In this document: positions 14,625-22,459 of the stretch, one piece after another
Numbering within the stretch: position 1 is the first letter of the stretch
How the letters are laid out: each line of letters opens with the position of its first letter
DNA from: Chloroflexota bacterium
GTDB lineage: Bacteria > Chloroflexota > UBA6077 > FW602-bin22
Direction of reading: 5' to 3'
NCBI GenBank assembly: GCA_016875715.1
Contig: VGOZ01000012.1
Span: forward strand, 1-52,069
DNA length: 52,069 nucleotides
Notes under the pieces: model-generated
The model's input: the letters and a program-made list of their open reading frames with translations, nothing else
Told to the model about the DNA's origin: nothing
Databases searched by the model: none
Program-made: the position numbers and the translations under genes

Positions 14625-15662
14625 TCAGCGGTGGCGCTGTGCCGAGTAGTCTGCCATGAGTTCGAGGGTCCGGCGCGCTTCGCCGTGCGGGAAGGCGGAG
14701 AGGGCCTCGCGTGCACGCCCGGCATAGCGCATTGCCTCGCCCATAGCGTGATCGATCGCAGCCGAACCCGCGATGCGTGCGATTGCCTGGTCGAAGAGCG
14801 CTGGAGCCGTGATCTCACCGGCCACCGCCGCGCCGATCAAGGGGTCAGACAGGTTCTCGATGGCCCACAGAACGGGAAGAGTGATCGTGCCCTGGCGCAG
14901 GTCCGACCCGACCGGCTTGCCGAGGACCTCCACGGAGCCGGTGAGGTCGAGAACGTCGTCCGCGATCTGAAATGCCATTCCCAGGTTCAGGCCGTACTGC
15001 CGCATCGCCTCGATGCCGTCGGATCTGAGATCGGCGAGAATCGCTCCGCCCTCCGTGGCGGCAACGAAGAGCGACGCCGTCTTCCCCTCGATGCGGCGGA
15101 AGTACTGCTCTCGTGAGAGGTCGCCCGCCTCAGCATTCGCGACCTCGCGCAGCTCGCCATCACAGATTGCCATCAGCGTGCGGGCGAAGAGAGCCATCAC
15201 GGCCAGGCTGTCCGTCGCGGTCGCGAGCGCCGCCGATTTGGCGAAGAGATAGTCGCCCACTAGGACAGTCGCCTTCGGACTGGCAATCTGGTGGAGGGTC
15301 GGCGCGCCGCGCCGGGTGGCAGACTCATCGACGAGATCGTCGTGAATCAGTGACGCGGTGTGGAGTAGTTCGACTGCGGTGCCGAGCAACGTAACCGTAC
15401 GTACGTTGGCATGTCCGAGCCGGCTGCTCAGAAAGGCGAGACGGGGACGCAGCCGCTTTCCCGGTGGGCGAAGGATGTGGCGCAGGAGTTGCCCGAGCAG
15501 CGGAACATCGACCTCATCGCTTATGCCTGCGATGAGCCGTTCGACGCCGGCGAGTTCGGACCCCAGCTGTTCCTGTACGTCCGTGGCCCTATGCTCCCCC
15601 GCCGGCGAGCCTGAAGGCGCGCCGAGCATTCGCTGCCGTGATTGTGCGGAGCACGCCGACAC
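14625..15662 (-). CDS. Polyprenyl synthetase (trans-isoprenyl diphosphate synthase)
   Basis: GKRLRPRL, LIHDDLVDESATRRG (first DDxxD region), QIADDVLDLTG (second). Confidence 0.93.
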   Translation of the reverse strand: MSACSAQSRQRMLGAPSGSPAGEHRATDVQEQLGSELAGVERLIAGISDEVDVPLLGQLLRHILRPPGKRLRPRLAFLSSRLGHANVRTVTLLGTAVELLHTASLIHDDLVDESATRRGAPTLHQIASPKATVLVGDYLFAKSAALATATDSLAVMALFARTLMAICDGELREVANAEAGDLSREQYFRRIEGKTASLFVAATEGGAILADLRSDGIEAMRQYGLNLGMAFQIADDVLDLTGSVEVLGKPVGSDLRQGTITLPVLWAIENLSDPLIGAAVAGEITAPALFDQAIARIAGSAAIDHAMGEAMRYAGRAREALSAFPHGEARRTLELMADYSAQRHR

Positions 15663-16380
15663 TCAAACCGCGCACCTCGGCAACCGCCTGCGCGATGAGT
15701 TCCAGGAACTCCGGTTCGTTCCGCTTGCCCCGGTGCGGCACGGGCGTGAGGAAAGGCGCATCTGTCTCAATGAGCAGGCTTTCCTCGGGAATCGATCGCG
15801 CGGCTCTCCGCACTCCCTCGGCGTTCGGGTACGTAACGTTGCCCCCGATCCCGAAGTAGGCGCCACACGCGAGCCCCGCCTCGATCATTTCCGGATTCCC
15901 GCCAGAACAATGCAAAATGGGAGTGCTCCTCGGATACCTCACCTGCCACCCATGGAGCACGTCCAGGAGATCTCTATCCGCAGAGCGATTGTGAATGATC
16001 ACGGGCAGCCCGTGACTGTCCGCCAATCGCAGATGCCGCGCGAACCACACGCTCTGAAGATCGCGATCCGTGGAACGATAGTAGTCGAGACCGGTCTCAC
16101 CGATTGCGACCACGGGGGGCTGCTCAGCCAGTCTCTGGATCTCCCGCCAGTCCTCGTCCGAGGCTGCACTGGTTCCGAGCGGGTGAATGCCGACTGCGGG
16201 ATGAAGCGCTGATTCCGCGTGGGCGAGCGCAATACCGTCGCGAGAGGAGGCTGCGTCGGTCGCCGGTACTACGAATCCCACCACGCCGCTCGCCTGAGCT
16301 CGTGCCATGACACCGGGGAGATCGTAGGCGAACGCAGGGTCCGCGAGGTGGACGTGGGTATCGATGGTCGGCGCGATCAC
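15589..16380 (-). CDS. tatD: TatD family metal-dependent hydrolase
   Basis: (V)IAPTIDTHVHLADPAF, IGETGLDYYRS, IHNRSADRDLLDVL, LIETDAPFLTPVPHRGKRNEP; GTG start overlaps the metG stop (GTGA). Confidence 0.92.
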   Translation of the reverse strand: MIAPTIDTHVHLADPAFAYDLPGVMARAQASGVVGFVVPATDAASSRDGIALAHAESALHPAVGIHPLGTSAASDEDWREIQRLAEQPPVVAIGETGLDYYRSTDRDLQSVWFARHLRLADSHGLPVIIHNRSADRDLLDVLHGWQVRYPRSTPILHCSGGNPEMIEAGLACGAYFGIGGNVTYPNAEGVRRAARSIPEESLLIETDAPFLTPVPHRGKRNEPEFLELIAQAVAEVRGLSVGVLRTITAANARRAFRLAGGGA

Positions 16381-17906
16381 GTGTCCAGGCGTGGAAAGAG
16401 AGGTTCCGGACGCTGCACCACTCTGGACCAATCGGCGAAGCCACCCCACGTCCGTGTGCCCGCGGCGGCGGCAGGCACGCCAATCTGAGTGAGCAGCGAG
16501 GCCGCACGATTCGGCATGAAAGGCAGGAGCTCGATGCCGATGAGGCGTAGTGTCTCAATCAGGTGATAGAGGATGGCACTGACCCGAGCGCGGTCGGTCC
16601 GAGCGACGACCCAGGGCTGGGTCACATCCACATAGCGATTCGTGCGGCTCACGGTGGCACGGATCGCGTCCGTGGCACCGGTGAACTCGAGCCGATCGAG
16701 TGCCAGGCGCACCGTCTGACTGAGATCCCCGGCGACATCGGCGAGAATCCTGTCTTCTGGAGAGCGCTCCGCAGGCGCGGCAGGGCAGGCACCGTCGAGG
16801 TAGCGATTGACCATGTTAACCGTGCGGTTAAGCAGGTTCCCCAGATCGTTCGCCAGGTCGGCGTGGTAGCGACTTGCGAACGAGTCGAGGGAGATGTTCC
16901 CATCGATGCCGAAGGGGAACTCCGACAGCAGCAGGTATCGGCTCGCGTCGACACCGAAGCGCTCCACCAGCTCTGTGGGTGACACGACATTGCCGAGGCT
17001 CTTCGACATCTTCCTGCCGTTCAGGGTGAAGAACCCGTGGGCGTAGACCTTCTTTGGCGTGGGGAGTCCAATGGCCATGAGCATCGCGGGCCATATCACT
17101 GTGTGGAACCACAATATCTCTTTGGCCATCAAGTGCAGGTCGGCGGGCCAGTATTTCAGGAACGTCTCGCGATCGTCATGATATCCAATTGCAGTCACAT
17201 AATTCATCAGGGCCTCGACCCAGACATAACACGTTTGAGTCCGGTCCCACGGCAGAGGAATTCCCCATTCGACGGTTTTTCGTGAAATGCTAATATCCTG
17301 CAGTCCAAGACGCAGCTTTCCAAGTATCTCGTTCTTGCGCGCAGATGGCTCAATGGAGAAATGGTGTTCGGCTTTTGGATTAGAGATCGCCCGCAAGATC
17401 TGATCCCCAAAGGCACTCAGGCGAAAGAACCAATTCTCCTCGGAGTATGGCACGGGAGCGCGCTGGTGATCCGGGCATAGACCCGACGATGTCAGCTCCG
17501 GTTCCGTCAGGAAGCGCTCGCAGCCGACGCAGTACAGGCCGTCGTACACGCCCTTATAGATGTATCCTGAATCATACAGCCGCATCAAGAACGCCTGGGC
17601 TCCGGCTTTGTGCCGATCGGAACTTGTGCGGATAAACGTGTCGTTACTGATCGAAAGATCTTTCCATGCGCTGATAAACCTGTCGACGATCAAATCGACA
17701 AAGACCTGGGGGCTTTCGCCACGCGCCTCCGCAGCGGCAGCTACCTTGGCGCCATGTTCATCCGTCCCCGTCAGGAAGAGAACGTCGGCACCGTCGGCTC
17801 GATAATATCTTGAAAGGACGTCCGCGGCCACAGTTGTGTATGCATGACCGATGTGCGGAACGTCGTTGACGTAATAGATTGGTGTCGTGATGTAGTATCT
17901 GGACAT
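16377..17906 (-). CDS. metG: Methionine--tRNA ligase
   Basis: YYITTPIYYVNDVPHIGHAYTTVAADVLSRY, KMSKSLGN. Confidence 0.97.
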   Translation of the reverse strand: MSRYYITTPIYYVNDVPHIGHAYTTVAADVLSRYYRADGADVLFLTGTDEHGAKVAAAAEARGESPQVFVDLIVDRFISAWKDLSISNDTFIRTSSDRHKAGAQAFLMRLYDSGYIYKGVYDGLYCVGCERFLTEPELTSSGLCPDHQRAPVPYSEENWFFRLSAFGDQILRAISNPKAEHHFSIEPSARKNEILGKLRLGLQDISISRKTVEWGIPLPWDRTQTCYVWVEALMNYVTAIGYHDDRETFLKYWPADLHLMAKEILWFHTVIWPAMLMAIGLPTPKKVYAHGFFTLNGRKMSKSLGNVVSPTELVERFGVDASRYLLLSEFPFGIDGNISLDSFASRYHADLANDLGNLLNRTVNMVNRYLDGACPAAPAERSPEDRILADVAGDLSQTVRLALDRLEFTGATDAIRATVSRTNRYVDVTQPWVVARTDRARVSAILYHLIETLRLIGIELLPFMPNRAASLLTQIGVPAAAAGTRTWGGFADWSRVVQRPEPLFPRLDT

Positions 17907-18028
17907 AACTCGTTCGTTTCAAATGGTAGCAGACCGGCCGCGAATTGCGAGATCGTTCTGGAGGGGCTGACGGATTAGGTGCTTCGCTGACGACGCCCCT
18001 CGCTCACGCCCGTTAGTCTGGCTGGCTG

Positions 18029-18034
18029 TATACT
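18029..18034 (+). promoter_or_regulatory. Candidate -10 element (TATACT) for tRNA-Gly
   Basis: TATACT ends 9 nt upstream of the mature tRNA 5' end; no clear -35 seen. Confidence 0.4.
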
Positions 18035-18043
18035 GTGTTCGCT

Positions 18044-18114
18044 GCGGGTGTGATGTAGTGGCAGCCTGCTTGCTTCCCAAGCAAGCTGTGCGGGTTCGAT
18101 TCCCGCCACCCGCT
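18044..18114 (+). tRNA. tRNA-Gly(CCC)
   Basis: Acceptor GCGGGTG/CACCCGC, anticodon arm CTTGC-TTCCCAA-GCAAG, T-arm GCGGG-TTCGATT-CCCGC; CCA not encoded. Confidence 0.93.
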
Positions 18115-18137
18115 CCCGGTCTCCGTCCGTTGGCGCT

Positions 18138-18836
18138 GTGACCGACTTCTATCGTCTGCTCCAGGTCCACGAGCGTGCGGATCCGGAGATCATCGAGGCG
18201 GCGTATCGGCGTCTGGCGCTGCGTCACCATCCCGACGTCTCTGGCGATCCGTCGGCCGGAGAGGCGATGAAAGCAATCAATCGCGCGCGGTCCGTGCTCG
18301 TCGATCCAGTGAAGCGCCGCCGCTATGACCGACTTCGCCAAAAGCTCTGGGAGCCTGACACCCGACGCCGGAAGGGACTCGGCGCGTCAATACCCCGGGC
18401 GAACCGCGCGACTTCTGCGGCAGATGGCGAGCGGAGGTTCGTGGCGCGGGTCCGTCGGTCTCTCGCACGACGACAACCGATCTATATCCTCGCTGCGGCG
18501 ACTCTCGCTGGCGGGCTGATCGCGGTTTCCGTGGCCGCGGGCGCATTCGTGCCCCGGGTGCCATCTGGCGCAGACGAGCTCTCTGGACAGTTCGCCCAGC
18601 GCGCCGCGGCCGTCGCGGAGTCGCGGCCGGGGCCTGCCCCAACGCCCTATGTGCGGGACTCGAGTCCGGATGCTCCGCCCTGGCCTCCCCGGCTCACCGC
18701 GATTTCCGTGCCATCCGAGCCTGGTGTTGCGGTCGACTGGTATCGCTGGCTGCGTTCTCGGGAGCATCCGGCGGAGCGATCCGGCGCAGGTCCGGGGCCG
18801 AGCGTACCCAGAGTGGACCCTATACTTCGACCATGA
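18138..18836 (+). CDS. J-domain (DnaJ-like) protein with one predicted transmembrane segment
   Basis: DFYRLLQVHERADPEIIEAAYRRLALRHHPDVS (HPD motif) then PIYILAAATLAGGLIAVSVAAGAFV; GTG start 23 nt after the tRNA. Confidence 0.88.
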   Translation: MTDFYRLLQVHERADPEIIEAAYRRLALRHHPDVSGDPSAGEAMKAINRARSVLVDPVKRRRYDRLRQKLWEPDTRRRKGLGASIPRANRATSAADGERRFVARVRRSLARRQPIYILAAATLAGGLIAVSVAAGAFVPRVPSGADELSGQFAQRAAAVAESRPGPAPTPYVRDSSPDAPPWPPRLTAISVPSEPGVAVDWYRWLRSREHPAERSGAGPGPSVPRVDPILRP

Positions 18837-19051
18837 CTATGCAGACGATGATGGCGCTGCTCGATCGTGCGGCCAAGGACTATCGCTTCAATCGAGCGAT
18901 GATCCATCAGCCGCGGGAGACGCTCGCTGGATTCGATCTCACCGATCGGGAGCGAGACGCCCTCATCTCTGGCGAGCGCGACCTATTGATCTCGGTGGGA
19001 CTTGATGAACGGATCACCGCCTGGATCCCCTGGCTGAGAGGGCGCGCCTGA
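18833..19051 (+). CDS. 72-aa LigA-like small protein, function unknown
   Basis: MTMQTMMALLDRAAKDYRFNRAMIHQPRETLAGFDLTDRERDALISGERDLLISVGLDERITAW; overlaps the J-domain gene by 4 nt (ATGA). Confidence 0.75.
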   Translation: MTMQTMMALLDRAAKDYRFNRAMIHQPRETLAGFDLTDRERDALISGERDLLISVGLDERITAWIPWLRGRA

Positions 19052-19062
19052 TGTGATGCGCG

Positions 19063-19100
19063 GCGCACCGATCGAGCCGAACATCGGTCGATCGGTGCGC
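19063..19100. terminator. Bidirectional terminator-like hairpin between convergent genes
   Basis: Perfect 13-bp stem GCGCACCGATCGA / TCGATCGGTGCGC, 12-nt loop; only weak T tract. Confidence 0.7.
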
Positions 19101-19113
19101 TTGGGGCGGTTGG

Positions 19114-19293
19114 TTACTTCCCCGAGCCGATCTTGAACATCTTGGTGCCGCACGTGGGACACGTGCCCTGAGTGGCCGGCCGCCCATTCTTCATCGTCAC
19201 CTGCGCTGGGGCCTTCATCGTGCGTGTGGTCTTGCACTTCATGCAGTAGGCGTCCAAGGGTTCGATCCTTTCGTTCGAAACTCGCGGTCCCAT
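19114..19293 (-). CDS. 59-aa zinc-ribbon protein (DUF5679-like), absent from supplied ORF track
   Basis: MGPRVSNERIEPLDAYCMKCKTTRTMKAPAQVTMKNGRPATQGTCPTCGTKMFKIGSGK; two CxxC knuckles. Confidence 0.85.
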   Translation of the reverse strand: MGPRVSNERIEPLDAYCMKCKTTRTMKAPAQVTMKNGRPATQGTCPTCGTKMFKIGSGK

Positions 19294-19360
19294 GCCCGTA
19301 CCGCAGTGGGCGAACTAGTCTAACACGGTGCTGTGGCGCTGCCACGCCCGGAGCCATACC

Positions 19361-19366
19361 TATAAT
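19361..19366 (+). promoter_or_regulatory. -10 element (TATAAT) for M16 peptidase
   Basis: TATAAT 27 nt upstream of the TTG start, with AAGGA ribosome-binding site between. Confidence 0.6.
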
Positions 19367-19392
19367 GGCGCGCACCGCCGCGAAGGACTCCC

Positions 19393-20655
19393 TTGTTTCA
19401 GACATCGACCCTTCCGAACGGCCTTCGCGTGGTTTCAGCACTGTTACCCCACGCGCGATCCGTGAGTTCCTCCCTCTTCCACGGCGTCGGATCCCGGCAC
19501 GAGCAATCGGGTCAGTATGGGATCGCGCATTATGTTGAGCACATGTTGTTTAAGGGGACGCGTCGTCGTCCGACTCCCCGCGACGTGAGTGTGGCGATCG
19601 AGCAGTTGGGCGGCATCCTCAACGCCGAGACCGGAAAGGAGGTAACGGTTTACTGGACGAAACTCGCCGCGGAGCACTGGAAGATCGGACTCGATCTCAT
19701 CTGCGATCTGACTCTCGAGAGCACATTCGACACCCGCGAGGTTGAGAAGGAGCGGGCGGTCATCCTCGAAGAAATTGCAATGCTGTTCGACTCCCCGGCC
19801 GATCTTATCCATCTCCTCATCGACGAGGTGACCTGGCCCGGCCACCCCCTCGGCCGCGATATCGCCGGCGATCGCGAGACTCTGCTTGGTATTCGGCAGC
19901 CCGATCTCGTCGAGTTCGCCCGGAGCGCCTATGCGCCACATAACGCCGTTGTCGCGGTGTGTGGCCCGGTGACGCATGAGGCGATCGTCGACGAGGTCGC
20001 GCGGCTCTACCGGGAGTGGCGGCCGAGACCCGGTCCGCAGCTACCGACGGCTACGTGCCAGACAAAGACCGACCGCGTGCTGCTGCGCACACAGCAGACG
20101 GAACAAGCTCATCTCTGTCTCTCCTGCCCGGGGGTCTCCTACTTCAGCGGGGATCGGTTCGCCTTCGACTTGCTCAATGTGATCCTCGGCGAGGGAATGA
20201 GCTCTCGGCTATTCGTGCAGATTCGCGAAATCCTCGGACTCGCGTACGACGTCCACACCTATGTGAAGCGCTTCCGAGATACGGGTGCCCTCGTCATCTA
20301 TGCCGGTGTCGAGCCGATCCGTGCTGAACAGGCACTGGTCGCTGTGCTGGACGAACTGCGCGCGATCGCGCGCTCGGTGCCGGAAGAGGAGATCCGTCGC
20401 GCAAAGGAGTTCTGGAAGGGCCGATTGACGCTCCGTATGGAGGACACCGGCAGTCTCGCCTCGTGGTCGGGAAGCCAGGAGATTCTGCTCGGTCACGTGC
20501 AACCCATCGACGATCTCATACGCAGAATCGATGCGGTGACTCCTTCCGACCTCGCGCGCGTTGCCGCGCATGCGCTGGACATCAGCGCGCTCGATCTGGC
20601 AATCATCGGACCGTTCACGTCACCCGACCCGTTCGTGCGGATTCTTTCCGGTTGA
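19393..20655 (+). CDS. M16 family zinc metallopeptidase
   Basis: 420 aa; HYVEHMLFKGT (HxxEH) with downstream ERAVILEEIAM. Confidence 0.95.
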   Translation: MFQTSTLPNGLRVVSALLPHARSVSSSLFHGVGSRHEQSGQYGIAHYVEHMLFKGTRRRPTPRDVSVAIEQLGGILNAETGKEVTVYWTKLAAEHWKIGLDLICDLTLESTFDTREVEKERAVILEEIAMLFDSPADLIHLLIDEVTWPGHPLGRDIAGDRETLLGIRQPDLVEFARSAYAPHNAVVAVCGPVTHEAIVDEVARLYREWRPRPGPQLPTATCQTKTDRVLLRTQQTEQAHLCLSCPGVSYFSGDRFAFDLLNVILGEGMSSRLFVQIREILGLAYDVHTYVKRFRDTGALVIYAGVEPIRAEQALVAVLDELRAIARSVPEEEIRRAKEFWKGRLTLRMEDTGSLASWSGSQEILLGHVQPIDDLIRRIDAVTPSDLARVAAHALDISALDLAIIGPFTSPDPFVRILSG

Positions 20656-21513
20656 GCTCTGGCCCTGGCACGTGGGGCAGTAGTCGGTAGACCGACCCGC
20701 GACCTGGATGCGCGCCATCGTAGTCCCGCAGAACAGGCAAGGCAGGGAGAATCGCCCGTGTGCCCGCGGAAAGTTGGAATCCGGATCGACCTTCCCCGCG
20801 GGCAGTTCGGCGACACCGTTCTGGATCGCATAGCTCAGGACGGACCGGATCTCCGTGTGCAGCGTTGCCAACTCTGTGGGAGTGAGACTTGCCGCAGCGC
20901 GGAGCGGATGCAGGCGACTTGCGAAGAGCGCCTCATCGACGTAGATGTTCCCCAAACCGGCGACGTTGGTCTGGTCGAGCAAAGCCGCCTTGATCGGGAG
21001 CATCCGATGTGGCGCGAGTGCCTGCGCCAGGGCATCGACCGTAAACTCGGACACCAGTGGTTCGACGCCGAGCCGCCGGTCTGCGAAGTATCCGTCCACA
21101 TCTGACCGATCCAGGATGATGAAGCGCCCGAACTGCCGGATATCGGTCATCCATAGCGTCAACCCATCGTCGAGGTCGAACCGGCCGTGTGTTGCCCGGT
21201 GCGGAAGGGGTGTGTCGAATCGAGGAACTGGGTGCCCGCCGGCAGCGAGAGTCTGATCACCGCGACGGACAACCAGTTGACCCGAAAGCTTCAGATGAAC
21301 GAGCAACGTCGCGGGCCGATCGAAAGAGAAGATGAAGTACTTCGCGCGACGGCCGATCGCCTGGAAGCGCGCCCCGACGATGTCCGTCAGTCTCAGCGAA
21401 CCAGGCTCGACAATCATCTTTGGTTTGCCGACGTATGCGGTCACGACTCGCCGACCGACGATCACTCTCTCGAGTTCGCGCCGAGTCGTCTCGACTTCCG
21501 GCAGTTCAGGCAT
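20620..21513 (-). CDS. mutM: Formamidopyrimidine-DNA glycosylase (Fpg)
   Basis: MPELPEVETTRRELERVIVGR; C-terminal zinc finger CLFCGTTMARIQVAGRSTDYCPTCQ. Confidence 0.97.
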   Translation of the reverse strand: MPELPEVETTRRELERVIVGRRVVTAYVGKPKMIVEPGSLRLTDIVGARFQAIGRRAKYFIFSFDRPATLLVHLKLSGQLVVRRGDQTLAAGGHPVPRFDTPLPHRATHGRFDLDDGLTLWMTDIRQFGRFIILDRSDVDGYFADRRLGVEPLVSEFTVDALAQALAPHRMLPIKAALLDQTNVAGLGNIYVDEALFASRLHPLRAAASLTPTELATLHTEIRSVLSYAIQNGVAELPAGKVDPDSNFPRAHGRFSLPCLFCGTTMARIQVAGRSTDYCPTCQGQSSTGKNPHERVG

Positions 21514-22459
21514 CCTGCAGGCTCACGGCGCTGGGCGACGGAAGAGACCTTTCGCGGCGCCGTGCGTGGAACAGGTATTGCTGCGCCCATCCAGCCATTG
21601 GGCCGAAGCGCGCGCGGAAGAGATCCGCTGCCCGCTCGTACCCGCACGGGTCTGGTGCCGGACCGTTGATACCTGCCTCCGGGAACAGCCTTCGCGCGAT
21701 AGCCCACACGTGCGTATCGACTGGGACTGCCTCGTGGTGTCCCATTCCAAAGAGGCAGACGCAGTCGGCGATCTTCGGTCCAACGCCGCCGATCCTGCAC
21801 AGCATTCGGCGATCTTCCCTGTACTGTCCGGAATAGGAGATCAGATCCGCCACAGGGGAGTCACCCAGCGCGACGGTCACGGCGAAGTCGCGCACGTGCG
21901 GTGCGCGGAAGCCCAGACCGACACCGCGCAGGTGGGACTCGGTGCAGCACGCGAGTGCCTGTGGCGAGGGAAAGGCGCGGAGCAACCGACCATCGATGTG
22001 TGCGATGGGCTCTCCAGCGATGTCCACCAATCGATCGAGCGTTCGGGTGATACGCGTGACGTTGTTTGCGGCACTCGCCAGGTAGGTGACGATTGCCTCG
22101 AAAACGGGTTGACGCGTCACCCGAAGGCCCGGCAGTTCCGCCAAGGCAACGTTGATCGCGGGGTCATCGAGCGATCGCAGGGCACCGAGCGGCGTGTCGA
22201 GCTGAAGGTACCCTGCCAGAGTCGGCAGAGCGTCATCCTCCGGGAAGGATCGAACCTCGAGCGAATGGGCGCTGCTCCTTCGCAGTCGAAAGACCCGGTC
22301 GCCGATCGTTCCAATCCAGCTATCACCGGAGCGCCTCCATCGAAAGCTCTGCGCGCAGTCCAGCGTGTGTTCGAGATTCAGAGTCTCCGAGTCCGCGGGC
22401 AGTTCACATACCTTGAGATCGGACCACGACAGTTTCGGCGGATCAGAGCGGGCCGACAT
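21506..22459 (-). CDS. OGG1-type 8-oxoguanine DNA glycosylase
   Basis: HhH-GPD region GGVGPKIADCVCLFGMGHHEAVPVDTHVWAIARR (Lys and Asp of the OGG1 active site); SFRWRRSGDSWIG. Confidence 0.9.
   Translation of the reverse strand: MSARSDPPKLSWSDLKVCELPADSETLNLEHTLDCAQSFRWRRSGDSWIGTIGDRVFRLRRSSAHSLEVRSFPEDDALPTLAGYLQLDTPLGALRSLDDPAINVALAELPGLRVTRQPVFEAIVTYLASAANNVTRITRTLDRLVDIAGEPIAHIDGRLLRAFPSPQALACCTESHLRGVGLGFRAPHVRDFAVTVALGDSPVADLISYSGQYREDRRMLCRIGGVGPKIADCVCLFGMGHHEAVPVDTHVWAIARRLFPEAGINGPAPDPCGYERAADLFRARFGPMAGWAQQYLFHARRRERSLPSPSAVSLQDA

Noticed and set aside
18833-19051. RiPP biosynthetic cluster with the 72-aa protein as precursor
   Set aside because: No radical SAM, YcaO, lanthionine synthetase, dedicated peptidase/exporter next to it; the M16 peptidase nearby is a housekeeping type.
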